A DNA stretch of 57,613 bases, taken from contig JAPUEH010000001.1 in assembly GCA_027492635.1 (NCBI GenBank), forward strand, positions 30,553 through 88,165, written 5' to 3'. The notes beneath the pieces were generated by a model. It worked only from the letters and a program-made list of their open reading frames with translations. It did no database searches and had not been told where the DNA came from. The position numbers and the translations under genes were made by a program. Of the stretch, positions 37,317-45,145 are shown one piece after another. Source of the DNA: Candidatus Saccharimonadota bacterium (GTDB lineage Bacteria > Patescibacteriota > Saccharimonadia > Saccharimonadales > Saccharimonadaceae). The stretch's first letter is position 1. Every line of letters begins with the position of its first letter.

Positions 37317-37745
37317 CTATTCTTGTACAAACGAGCTTGTGACAAACTGTACAATCGCGTAAGCAAGAATTGCTACTACAAGACCGATGATAGCGTACAT
37401 GATAGTGTTTTTAGCTGACTGCACCGCACCTTGGTCGCCGTTGGAGATAGTATAGCGGATACCACCAATGATGAGCATAATCACACTCACAGCACCAATG
37501 AGAAAGAGCATCACGTTTGTGACGACCTGGAACATACCGCCGTCACCAAAAAGTGAGCTTGGCTGGTCCTTACCCTGGGCACAGTTTACACCGTCATTAA
37601 TAGACAGGTCCGAACCGCTACCGTTGACATTACAGTCAGCAGCATAGGTAGGCGTGGCCACTACGCCACCAAATGCAAATGCTGCGACAAATGCAAATGC
37701 TGCAGTTGTTACAATGCTATTAATTTTTTGTTGAAGTTTCTTCAT
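37317..37745 (-). CDS. VirB2/TrbC-like pilin-type protein, subtype 1
   Basis: This is a 142-residue protein with a signal peptide ending TPTYAA (about residue 35), a polar segment with two Cys (ADCNVNGSG, VNCAQG) and two helices (VTNVMLFLIGAVSVIMLIIG and TIMYAIIGLVVAILAYAIVQ) joined by GIRYTISNGDQGAVQSAKN. It is the last gene of the minus-strand cluster. Its LFGDGG(M/V)F block before helix 1 is shared with 35088-35510, making these two the closest pair outside the main group. Pilus or channel subunit by family. Confidence 0.82.
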   Translation of the reverse strand: MKKLQQKINSIVTTAAFAFVAAFAFGGVVATPTYAADCNVNGSGSDLSINDGVNCAQGKDQPSSLFGDGGMFQVVTNVMLFLIGAVSVIMLIIGGIRYTISNGDQGAVQSAKNTIMYAIIGLVVAILAYAIVQFVTSSFVQE

Positions 37746-37801
37746 TTTATTTTCCTTCCTTAATATTGTTTATATCATACACAAGCACAAAAGGGAACAG
37801 T

Positions 37802-38170
37802 TTAGAATAGGTTAACAACCCAACGGACGATACCGTAAGCCATGATAGCAACTATGAGACCTATGACCGCATAGAGAATAGTATCTTTTGCAGACTTAAT
37901 ACTGCTTGCGTCACCGTTTGATGTCGTATATTTGATACCACCAATGATGATGGCTATGACAGCAATTGTACCAATAAGAAATAGTAGTATGTTGGTTACA
38001 ATCTCAATGCCACCCTCTAGGCTCTGTCCAGAAGCACCAGTAGCGCCACTTCCTTGATTGATTATATCTTTTGCTGCCGCAAAAGTCTCTGCTGATAGGC
38101 CGAGCGCTACTGCCACAGCAGACAAAAAAGCAGCAGGGATTTTTGTGTATATGTTTTTTAAACTTATCAT
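37802..38170 (-). CDS. VirB2/TrbC-like pilin-type protein, subtype 1
   Basis: This is a 122-residue protein: signal peptide (about residues 1-32, SAETFAAA), a short polar stretch, then helices IVTNILLFLIGTIAVIAIII and ILYAVIGLIVAIMAYGIVRW with the linker GGIKYTTSNGDASSIKSAKD. A 91-bp block including helix 1 and the linker is identical in DNA to part of the next gene (38185-38598), while the rest differs, as expected after gene conversion. No Cys is present in the mature part. Likely structural subunit of the secretion or pilus apparatus. Confidence 0.82.
   Translation of the reverse strand: MISLKNIYTKIPAAFLSAVAVALGLSAETFAAAKDIINQGSGATGASGQSLEGGIEIVTNILLFLIGTIAVIAIIIGGIKYTTSNGDASSIKSAKDTILYAVIGLIVAIMAYGIVRWVVNLF
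37882..37972. repeat. 91-bp perfect repeat, copy 1 (second copy 38265-38355)
   Basis: Base-for-base identical to 38265-38355 by eye; covers the first helix and linker codons of two adjacent pilin-like genes. Confidence 0.9.
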
Positions 38171-38184
38171 GGCTGTATTATACC

Positions 38185-38598
38185 CTAGAATCTATCGAGA
38201 ACAAAGCCAACAATCGCCCAAGAGAGAAGTGCAGCGATAAGACCAACTACCGCATACATAATCATATCTTTTGCAGACTTAATACTGCTTGCGTCACCGT
38301 TTGATGTCGTATATTTGATACCACCAATGATGATGGCTATGACAGCAATTGTACCGAGTACAAATAAGAGGATATTTGTGATACCTCGTATTATATTAGA
38401 ATTGCCATTTTTGATATTTTCATTTTGAGCTTGACGGAAATACTTATCAGCGCCACCTTGGTTTTCTTGTATAACATTCACCGCATGCGCCTCGGTCGCC
38501 ATAAGCGAAGTTGACATCATAGGCACAGCAAGCGCCGCAAGAAGAAATACACCAAAAACCGATCGATACAGTGTGCTGCTTTTTTTAATATGTCGCAT
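38185..38598 (-). CDS. VirB2/TrbC-like pilin-type protein, subtype 1
   Basis: This is a 137-residue protein from ATG 38598 (GGAAAAG upstream). The signal peptide is about residues 1-42 (LAALAVPMMSTSLMATEAHA), followed by a Gln/Asn-rich segment (VIQENQGGADKYFRQAQNEN) and two helices around GGIKYTTSNGDASSIKSAKD. After the shared 91-bp block the second helix diverges (AVVGLIAALLSWAIVGFVLD). Start region and ectodomain differ from the neighbour, so the two would present different surfaces on the same core. Confidence 0.8.
   Translation of the reverse strand: MRHIKKSSTLYRSVFGVFLLAALAVPMMSTSLMATEAHAVNVIQENQGGADKYFRQAQNENIKNGNSNIIRGITNILLFVLGTIAVIAIIIGGIKYTTSNGDASSIKSAKDMIMYAVVGLIAALLSWAIVGFVLDRF
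38265..38355. repeat. 91-bp perfect repeat, copy 2
   Basis: Second copy of 37882-37972, in the same orientation and frame. Confidence 0.9.
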
Positions 38599-38632
38599 AC
38601 TTTTCCTTTCAATTAATACATTTGTTCCTGAG

Positions 38633-39064
38633 CTATGGGCTAGGAGCAGGAGTAGTGTTCTGAGGTGTTGATGACGGCGTCCCAGTGTCGGCTGAGTTGA
38701 CGACAAAATTTACTATTGCGCCCGCCATAAGAGCCACGATGAGACCAACGACAGAATACATGATAGTATTTTTTGCAGAAGCGATTTGCTGCGCTTCACC
38801 GTTGGCAGCTGCATATCTTATACCACCAATAATAATCCCGATTACCGCCGCAGTACCAACTAGAAAGAGGAGGATGTTTGTAAGCTGAGCTACAAATCCA
38901 CCATTGCGATCCTTAAGATCTTGTCCCGTACCCCTACAGACCGGGCTTGAGTTAACAGCACCATTGCTACAACCCTCTATTGTGATGGCGGATGTAGAAG
39001 GCACTACCAATATCGACATGCTAACCATTGCGCACAATGTAATAAGAAGTTTTTTCATCATCAT
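38633..39064 (-). CDS. VirB2/TrbC-like pilin-type protein, subtype 1
   Basis: This is a 143-residue protein. Three ATG codons are in a row at 39064; the first overlaps the stop of the upstream gene as ATGA. The signal peptide (MVSMSILVVPSTSA) is followed by a Cys pair (EGCSNGA, SPVCRG) and helices LTNILLFLVGTAAVIGIIIG and IMYSVVGLIVALMAGAIVNF with GGIRYAAANGEAQQIASAKN between. The tail is Pro/Thr/Ser-rich (TGTPSSTPQNTTPAPSP), unlike the other copies, and would be exposed if the topology matches VirB2. Confidence 0.82.
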   Translation of the reverse strand: MMMKKLLITLCAMVSMSILVVPSTSAITIEGCSNGAVNSSPVCRGTGQDLKDRNGGFVAQLTNILLFLVGTAAVIGIIIGGIRYAAANGEAQQIASAKNTIMYSVVGLIVALMAGAIVNFVVNSADTGTPSSTPQNTTPAPSP

Positions 39065-39369
39065 ACAAACGATCCTGATACAAATCCAGTAATACCAAAA
39101 GCCGCTAGAACAATCACAAGGCCTATAGATGCATATATAATTGCGTTCTTGCCCTTCTGTACCTGTGAAGGGTTGTCGCCACCTGTAATATACCAGAATG
39201 CACCAACTATAATAGCGATCACTGCTGCAGCGCCAGCAAAAAAGTATACCGTATTAAGGATGCTATCAAGTAAAGACGCACCTGAATCGTTTACCTGAAA
39301 CTGCGATGGGTAATTACTCGGAAGGTCAACTTTAGCATTTGATAGTAGTGATAGTATTGTATATATCAT
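39061..39369 (-). CDS. VirB2/TrbC-like pilin-type protein without signal peptide
   Basis: This is a 102-residue protein from ATG 39369 (AAGGACA upstream). It is the shortest of the set and begins MIYTILSLLSNAKVDLPSNY, with no cleavable signal. Two helices (ILNTVYFFAGAAAVIAIIVG and IIYASIGLVIVLAAFGITGF) flank FWYITGGDNPSQVQKGKN, where KGKN replaces the usual SAKN. Its stop overlaps the next start by 4 nt. A core rather than surface-exposed subunit is conceivable. Confidence 0.78.
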   Translation of the reverse strand: MIYTILSLLSNAKVDLPSNYPSQFQVNDSGASLLDSILNTVYFFAGAAAVIAIIVGAFWYITGGDNPSQVQKGKNAIIYASIGLVIVLAAFGITGFVSGSFV

Positions 39370-39389
39370 AAGTGTCCTTAGTTTTTATT

Positions 39390-39812
39390 TTACACCAATA
39401 TTAGATTTACTATACCTATAGAGGCGATTGATATCACTAACCCAATCACCGCATTAAGAATAGTCTTACGGCCTTTTTCATTGGCGTCTGGTGATCCGGC
39501 ACTTGTTATATACTTGAAGCCCCCAATGATAATAAAAGCTACGGCGACATATGCCACGATATGAAGGAGAATTTCCACAATATTAACCGCGAGGGTAGAG
39601 AAAAACTGCGAAAGATTAGAAGAAGGGTCTTTAATCTCGCAGGTGCCACCGCTACCTGGCTCCACTAGCCCTCGATACCAAGCAGGGAGCGTCAATAGAC
39701 GTTCATCACCACATGCAGCATAGGATGCCGGAGTATACATAAAAGATCCAAGCAGCGACGCTAGTGCACCAAATAGTAGTAAGTAGATTGTTTGTTGTGT
39801 TCGTTTTATCAT
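39390..39812 (-). CDS. VirB2/TrbC-like pilin-type protein
   Basis: This is a 140-residue protein whose ATG overlaps the stop of the 619-residue gene (ATGA). It has a signal peptide (about residues 1-32, MYTPASYAA), then two Cys (AACGDER, GGTCEIKD), and helices LAVNIVEILLHIVAYVAVAF and ILNAVIGLVISIASIGIVNL around GGFKYITSAGSPDANEKGRK. The GRKTI end of the linker parallels the SAKNTI of other copies. Translational coupling suggests it is made together with the large Cys-rich protein. Confidence 0.8.
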   Translation of the reverse strand: MIKRTQQTIYLLLFGALASLLGSFMYTPASYAACGDERLLTLPAWYRGLVEPGSGGTCEIKDPSSNLSQFFSTLAVNIVEILLHIVAYVAVAFIIIGGFKYITSAGSPDANEKGRKTILNAVIGLVISIASIGIVNLILV

Positions 39813-41668
39813 CTAAAGGCTCCTCCAGGTATTATATATTGCATTATAGCCCACATGGCCGCAAAAAGCACAAGTCCGATTATAACATTTCTCATAAACT
39901 CAATAGCCTGCTTGCGTTCGCCTGCATCGTCTGACGATGAAGCGTAACGTACTGCTCCCCATACAATACCAGCGGTCGCGACAACACCTACAAGTGCAAA
40001 GAGAATATTCATAATGATTAGCATGAGATTCCAGATACCCGACCTGTCGAGTGTATTACCACCACGACAAGTAAAGTAGGCTGTGAGGACTCCACCGCAA
40101 TCGTTTGCCTCACCGCGTGCAGTCTGTATCATTTGACTCACATCATTGACATTATTAGCAGGGTTATTAGGGTCGATAACACGCCCCAGAGGTGGGCCGG
40201 GGTTATATATACGTGATTTTTCAGTACGGAGGCCATCCTGGCAGCCTTTGTCACCTCCGCAAAATGCATAATCTACAATATACTGCACATGACCTTCGAT
40301 ACATGCTTCTCGGGCACGCGACGAAAGCTCCTGGCGATATTGCTCGGCAAACTCATCAGTATTTATCTCTATAGAAAATGGATCATACGCACCGCCTAAA
40401 TTAACCGGGGTTGGATCGTAACCATTCGTCGGAACGGCACGGGGGAAGTTTCCGGTGCGTCCTGCTATCGTGCCAATATTTCCGTAGGGCTGCATTTCTC
40501 GTAGGTATTTATTAAACTCTTCTGCAAACTTACCAGGAAAATTTGCATATGCCCTTGGAGGCTTTGTACCCAGATAGCGAGCAGAGCATATCATACCCTT
40601 GCCAAATCCAATCTCATACCCTATATAGCAAGAGTGTAATATATACCTCCAGTCATAACGATCTTCCTCTAGAGTGTCATAATACTCACAAAAAGTCTTC
40701 GCCGAGGCAGAGGGTCCGTAGGCGACTTGATTGACATTATATCTTGCGTTTGGAGCTGCCGCCTTGATTGATTTAATCCAACGCTCTGCTTCTTTTTTAT
40801 TCTCCTCCACACATTTCGGGTCGGGTCGTCTGTTTTGAGGATTTCGAAGATCACTACCATCTTCAATAAATCCGCAAAGGCCTGAATCTCCCTCTGAAAC
40901 ACTAAAAACCTCAACACAGTCAGGCTCCACGGTCTGTCCTCCTACTGCACTACCAACCTGCTTCATCTGACATTGATAACACTTATTATCATTTAGGCCA
41001 TCTGCTGGAATAGTATTGTAGCCTATAGAGGCACTCGTTCCTCCTACGTTTTGATTATTGACCGCGTAGGGAACTCCATTGACAAATGTAATACCATTGC
41101 CACCCCTAGTCGTTCTAGGAGGACAAGTGTAGTTGTCTTTTTTTACATCACCAGTAGGATCGCCATCGTTGCCAACCCTACATATCGCATCATCTGCTAG
41201 CGATTGATTATTAATATCACATTCAAACTGATAGCATTTATTCGGATCATAACTCTGTCTTCCATCTTCACTGTATATACCCTTTCGCTTTTCGGCTTGA
41301 AAATAGTCGTTCAATGCACTACCGGAAAGATTGTAGACAGACCTTCTGTCCCCATTATCGTTATGACTATCCACTACACCGTCACATCCACCCCCCTGAA
41401 TAGTAGGTCGTTCAGTGTATGCCTGAGGGGTATAACTAGATGGCTGGCTTGAGGTAGGTTGATATGAGCTACCATTCCATTTATAGCACTGGGAACTATT
41501 CCAGTTTGTTTTATTAGTAACACGTTGCAAAGTCGCAGAGTCAACCTCTCCGTTTGGACATTTCCCATAAGCCAGCACTGTTGCATTGCTGTACGCAAAC
41601 GCAGAGAAAACAGCGCACACTATAGAAAGTGTCAAAAATGCCAAATTACCACCAATCCGTATACCCAT
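39809..41668 (-). CDS. Large Cys-rich ectodomain fused to a pilin-like two-helix domain
   Basis: This is a 619-residue protein: signal peptide (about residues 1-34, NATVLAYGKC), then about 510 residues of polar sequence with about 20 Cys in spaced pairs (NKCYQFECD, DNKCYQCQMK), and a C-terminal two-helix domain (about 546-619, IWNLMLIIMNILFALVGVV and IIGLVLFAAMWAIMQYIIPG) that ends IIPGGAFR. The last part matches the neighbours 41741-42196 and 42206-42640 (IPGG(I/V)F ends). It looks like a minor pilin or tip adhesin with a disulphide-rich head, or an anchored channel cap. No catalytic motif was found. Confidence 0.8.
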   Translation of the reverse strand: MGIRIGGNLAFLTLSIVCAVFSAFAYSNATVLAYGKCPNGEVDSATLQRVTNKTNWNSSQCYKWNGSSYQPTSSQPSSYTPQAYTERPTIQGGGCDGVVDSHNDNGDRRSVYNLSGSALNDYFQAEKRKGIYSEDGRQSYDPNKCYQFECDINNQSLADDAICRVGNDGDPTGDVKKDNYTCPPRTTRGGNGITFVNGVPYAVNNQNVGGTSASIGYNTIPADGLNDNKCYQCQMKQVGSAVGGQTVEPDCVEVFSVSEGDSGLCGFIEDGSDLRNPQNRRPDPKCVEENKKEAERWIKSIKAAAPNARYNVNQVAYGPSASAKTFCEYYDTLEEDRYDWRYILHSCYIGYEIGFGKGMICSARYLGTKPPRAYANFPGKFAEEFNKYLREMQPYGNIGTIAGRTGNFPRAVPTNGYDPTPVNLGGAYDPFSIEINTDEFAEQYRQELSSRAREACIEGHVQYIVDYAFCGGDKGCQDGLRTEKSRIYNPGPPLGRVIDPNNPANNVNDVSQMIQTARGEANDCGGVLTAYFTCRGGNTLDRSGIWNLMLIIMNILFALVGVVATAGIVWGAVRYASSSDDAGERKQAIEFMRNVIIGLVLFAAMWAIMQYIIPGGAFR

Positions 41669-41740
41669 AATGCTTATACTTTATAGTAATCCGTTCGCAA
41701 AGAAAGTACAACTCGTAAAACTATACCTAGCCACGTGTCT

Positions 41741-42196
41741 CTATGGAGTAGGAGGTCCTGCTGCAGCATTAAAGATACCGCCAGGGATAAGATACTGAAG
41801 TATCACAAACATCCCAGCGTACAGCACGATACCTATAATGACATTGCGGATAATTCCGACAGCCTCCTGTACTTGAGATGAGTTGTCCTGTGCTGATGTA
41901 TACATGATTGCGCCATAGACAATCCCCCCAACAGCCAATATTCCAACAAGACCTGTCATGATATTAAGCGCCATGATCAGCAATGACCATAGACCTGAGT
42001 TTTGAAGTGCACCGCCGCCTTGACCGCCACCGCCGCCACCTTGACCACCACAATCCAATACAGCCGTCTCAACACCACAAGTGTCAATAGCCGCAGCCTG
42101 ACTTGTTAATACCCATTGAAAACTAAGGGTGATACACATTGTAACCATGACAGTAAGGAAAAACTTCATATTGCTTTTGATAGTAGCATACATCAT
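41741..42196 (-). CDS. VirB2/TrbC-like pilin-type protein, subtype 2 (IPGG end)
   Basis: This is a 151-residue protein with a signal peptide (about residues 8-36), two Cys (DTCGVETAVLDC), a Gly/Gln-rich spacer (GGQGGGGGGQGGG) and helices SLLIMALNIMTGLVGILAVG and IIGIVLYAGMFVILQYLIPG, ending GGIFNAAAGPPTP. The linker IMYTSAQDNSSQVQEAVG differs from subtype 1. The IPGG(I/V/A)F end defines a second subtype with 42206-42640 and the tail of 39809-41668. Start 9 nt after the upstream stop. Confidence 0.82.
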   Translation of the reverse strand: MMYATIKSNMKFFLTVMVTMCITLSFQWVLTSQAAAIDTCGVETAVLDCGGQGGGGGGQGGGALQNSGLWSLLIMALNIMTGLVGILAVGGIVYGAIMYTSAQDNSSQVQEAVGIIRNVIIGIVLYAGMFVILQYLIPGGIFNAAAGPPTP

Positions 42197-42205
42197 GGAC
42201 TATTA

Positions 42206-42640
42206 TCAAAATACCCCGCCAGGAATGGCATATTCTAGAATGACATACATACCCGCAAACGCTACAAACCCAATAATCACATCACGGATAATCACCTTTG
42301 CCTTGGCTGCTTGCGACTCGTTATCTCCTGCGCTTGCATACATAATAGCGCCCCAAACAACGCCGCCAACTCCCACAACACCCGCAAGCGATATCGCTAT
42401 ACCAAGAAGATAACTCAACAACCACCAAAAACCTGTATTTTCAAGCCTAGATGCTTCGGCAGGGGCGTTACATTTGATGTAAGAGGTGTCTACGCCCGCA
42501 CAGCGCTCGCTAGCAAGTGCCTGGCTGGGTACAAGGACAGGAAAGCTGATTGCTGCAACGAGACCAATAAGAGCCATTAGTTTCACACAGTCGCGAAGCA
42601 TTGCAGTAGTATTTAACCATAAGCGTGTTGCGGATTGCAT
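42206..42640 (-). CDS. VirB2/TrbC-like pilin-type protein, subtype 2 (IPGG end)
   Basis: This 144-residue protein is the first gene of the minus-strand cluster. An internal ATG at 42601 would give a shorter signal peptide (MLRDCVKLMALIGLVAAISF). Two Cys follow (SERCAGVDTSYIKC), then helices LLSYLLGIAISLAGVVGVGG and VIIGFVAFAGMYVILEYAIP with IMYASAGDNESQAAKAK between and the end IPGGVF. It is divergent from the first VirB6-like gene, with only 28 bp between the outermost starts (67 bp if 42601 is used). Confidence 0.8.
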   Translation of the reverse strand: MQSATRLWLNTTAMLRDCVKLMALIGLVAAISFPVLVPSQALASERCAGVDTSYIKCNAPAEASRLENTGFWWLLSYLLGIAISLAGVVGVGGVVWGAIMYASAGDNESQAAKAKVIIRDVIIGFVAFAGMYVILEYAIPGGVF

Positions 42641-42668
42641 AATAGTATCATACCATTATTACATAACT
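42602..42668. promoter_or_regulatory. Divergent regulatory region of the secretion locus
   Basis: This short region must hold the promoters for both arms. TATGAT and TACTAT occur on the minus strand and TATCAT and TACATA on the plus strand, with no clear ribosome sites, so leaderless transcripts from overlapping promoters are likely. The exact boxes cannot be fixed by eye. Confidence 0.45.
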
Positions 42669-45098
42669 ATGTATCTCTATAATTTCACCCGACGAAGCTA
42701 CATATTTATCTTTGCGGCAAGCTGCACACTCTTGGCCATGATTATTGGCTTGCTGTTTTTTAGCCAGCCGGTTTATGCAGATGACAACAAGGCTCAGTGG
42801 CGAGGAAATGACCTGTATCTACACGGCAATAAATTCGTGCGTACCGATTATGGCAGTATCAATGAAGAGGTCTATAACGATAATGCCCGTCATAGGATGA
42901 AGGAGCTAAAACGAGACTTTCCTCCGCCACAGTATAATACAGATGCCGACTTCGAGACTTGGACTTTTTTTGAGTGGAAAGAGAATAGTGACTGTCAAGA
43001 CGTCATTGCAATCCCTCCTAATGACAACATAAAGCAAGTGACACATGTTGCTTTTTGGCGAGTCGATGGCAAGAAATTTGGTGGCAACAACTACCATGGC
43101 GGCCCATATAGCGTCTTCTACAGCGTAAGCGCAGGCTGTTGGGTCACTCAGTCAAAGTACGTCCCCGTAGAGCAGGTTCGTCTTGATGCCAATGGCAGGC
43201 CCATTCCCCCAGATGAAACTCCAAACGAGGAAGGGAAGCAGGCATGTGAAGCTCAATGGCTTGGGTGGATTATATGTCAAGTATCGCGTGTGATTGCATT
43301 AACTGTTCAAGGCGCCTTCAAGGTATTGAAAATGCTTATGGTACTACCCCCTCTAGATAGAAACCAGCCTGGAGGAAGGGAACTATTTGATATATGGGGA
43401 TCTTTTCGTAATCTTGCCAATCTATTCTTTATATTTATATTTCTCACAATAGTCATATCCCAAGTTACAAATATGGGTATTAGTAATTATGGCGTAAAAA
43501 AGATGCTACCTCGCATGATTGTTGTTGCTGTGCTTATCAACGTGTCTTTTATCCTGTGCGCAATCTTAGTTGACGTATTCAATGTGCTGGGTAATTCTAT
43601 ATTTGATATCCTCATGAGTGTTCAAAGCCGAGTTGATCCAGAATTTGGTGCTTTTGGTAATATTGCTGGTTCTGCATTTGTTTTGGCTGGAGCGGGCGCA
43701 CTAGGGGCTTTGATCTATATAAATGCACTTGCTCTCGTGCCACTACTAGTAAGTGGTATCTTTGCGCTTTTTGTTACGATTATCACTCTAGTGGTGCGCC
43801 AGGCTGTACTCATTATATTCGTCGCGCTTTCCCCCTTGGCATTTGCACTTAATATCTTACCCTCAACTCAGCCGTGGTTTAATAAATATTGGTCAAACTT
43901 CATGACGCTTCTGATGCTATATCCAGCAATTGCCGCCGTGTTTGGAGGGTCCCAGGTACTCGCTGGAGTAGTGAGTGCGGCCGCACCAGCCACAAGCTCA
44001 GGAATAACCAGTGATGTCACTAAATTAATTTTTGCCGTCCTTGCAATAGCAGTGCAATTAATACCATTCTTTTTTACTCCCCTTATCGTCAAGCTAAGCG
44101 GTCAATTGGTCAATAAACTCTCGGCGGCAGTTAACAATCCTTCCAAGAAGCTATTTGACAAAGGTCAGGAGAGGGCAGGGCAGTGGGCCGAAGACAAGGA
44201 GAAGCAACGCGAAACAGCTGCCCTAAACAAAAACGGCGGTGGGCTTTACACCAGAGTGAAGAAACGTTCCAATGCACGCAAACAAATTGCCGATCATCAT
44301 GCATCGCAGCTCTCCGACCCAACAAAGGGTGCATATGGAAGCTTTATGTCACAGTCGGGCAATCAGGCAAAAGTCGCAAAAGCTTTGGGTAAAAATGCTG
44401 CTCTTGCCCCTCCGCCCGGAGGAGCTGGAGCTAATCAAGGAAGTCCTGGAGGAGGAGCTTCACAGCCTGGTGGCACCCCACCAACTCAACCAACACCACC
44501 TAGCAGTGCTCAACACAGGCAAGATGCGCTAGAGAATCAACTACAGGGACTTAGTCTAAATCTTGAGATTTCCGAGATAGAAGCGGCCACTGCCATATTT
44601 ACAGAAGACGACTACAACAGAGATGAGCTTCGTAATGCGGCGTACGATGGAGTCAAAAAAGACGGAGCGAATCTTACGGAGGATGAAGTAGCTGCGGCAC
44701 GTCAACTCTTGGCAAAATCTGGCACATTAGATGATATACATAAGTTGATTGAACAGGTGCGAGATGAGCAGGGCTCCGCAAGCGCGCGTGAGGCCTTGAT
44801 AAAAGGCATATCAAACAATCCTGTGGCCAAAGGCGCATCCCACTTAAACGCAGAAGGAATTAGGGCTGGACAGGGTGTCGGCGAGCTCTACGATAGCGCA
44901 GCAAGCAGAGGGGCATACACGCCTGGTGGATTAGCCTCGCAAAACTCCGCTGCCATAGCAGGCTTAGCCCAACACTCAGGTCACCTATCAGAATCCTCCA
45001 AGGCTAACATACGCAATAGTCGGGAGATAGTCCACTCCAAAGAAAAGTATCGCAACCATCTTTCGCCCAAGGATGTTGCTCACATCAACAGTATCTAG
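42669..45098 (+). CDS. VirB6/TrbL-like membrane protein 1
   Basis: This is an 809-residue protein from ATG 42669. It has a signal anchor (about residues 12-36, SQPVYAD), an outside domain of about 160 residues, and LGWIICQVSR (about 197). A block of several helices (about 245-480) starts with FRNLANLFFIFIFLTIVISQ, NYGVKKMLPRMIVVAVLINV and LCAILVDVFNVLGN. The Gln/Ala/Pro-rich cytoplasmic tail of about 330 residues includes LDDIHKLIEQV and LYDSAASRGAYTPGGLASQN. All five tandem genes share this plan. VirB6/TrbL proteins form the inner-membrane channel of type IV secretion systems; identity rests on topology and context. Confidence 0.75.
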   Translation: MYLYNFTRRSYIFIFAASCTLLAMIIGLLFFSQPVYADDNKAQWRGNDLYLHGNKFVRTDYGSINEEVYNDNARHRMKELKRDFPPPQYNTDADFETWTFFEWKENSDCQDVIAIPPNDNIKQVTHVAFWRVDGKKFGGNNYHGGPYSVFYSVSAGCWVTQSKYVPVEQVRLDANGRPIPPDETPNEEGKQACEAQWLGWIICQVSRVIALTVQGAFKVLKMLMVLPPLDRNQPGGRELFDIWGSFRNLANLFFIFIFLTIVISQVTNMGISNYGVKKMLPRMIVVAVLINVSFILCAILVDVFNVLGNSIFDILMSVQSRVDPEFGAFGNIAGSAFVLAGAGALGALIYINALALVPLLVSGIFALFVTIITLVVRQAVLIIFVALSPLAFALNILPSTQPWFNKYWSNFMTLLMLYPAIAAVFGGSQVLAGVVSAAAPATSSGITSDVTKLIFAVLAIAVQLIPFFFTPLIVKLSGQLVNKLSAAVNNPSKKLFDKGQERAGQWAEDKEKQRETAALNKNGGGLYTRVKKRSNARKQIADHHASQLSDPTKGAYGSFMSQSGNQAKVAKALGKNAALAPPPGGAGANQGSPGGGASQPGGTPPTQPTPPSSAQHRQDALENQLQGLSLNLEISEIEAATAIFTEDDYNRDELRNAAYDGVKKDGANLTEDEVAAARQLLAKSGTLDDIHKLIEQVRDEQGSASAREALIKGISNNPVAKGASHLNAEGIRAGQGVGELYDSAASRGAYTPGGLASQNSAAIAGLAQHSGHLSESSKANIRNSREIVHSKEKYRNHLSPKDVAHINSI

Positions 45099-45145
45099 CT
45101 ACCCTTTATCTTTCACTACTTTTACTGCATAATGATATCAAGCTT

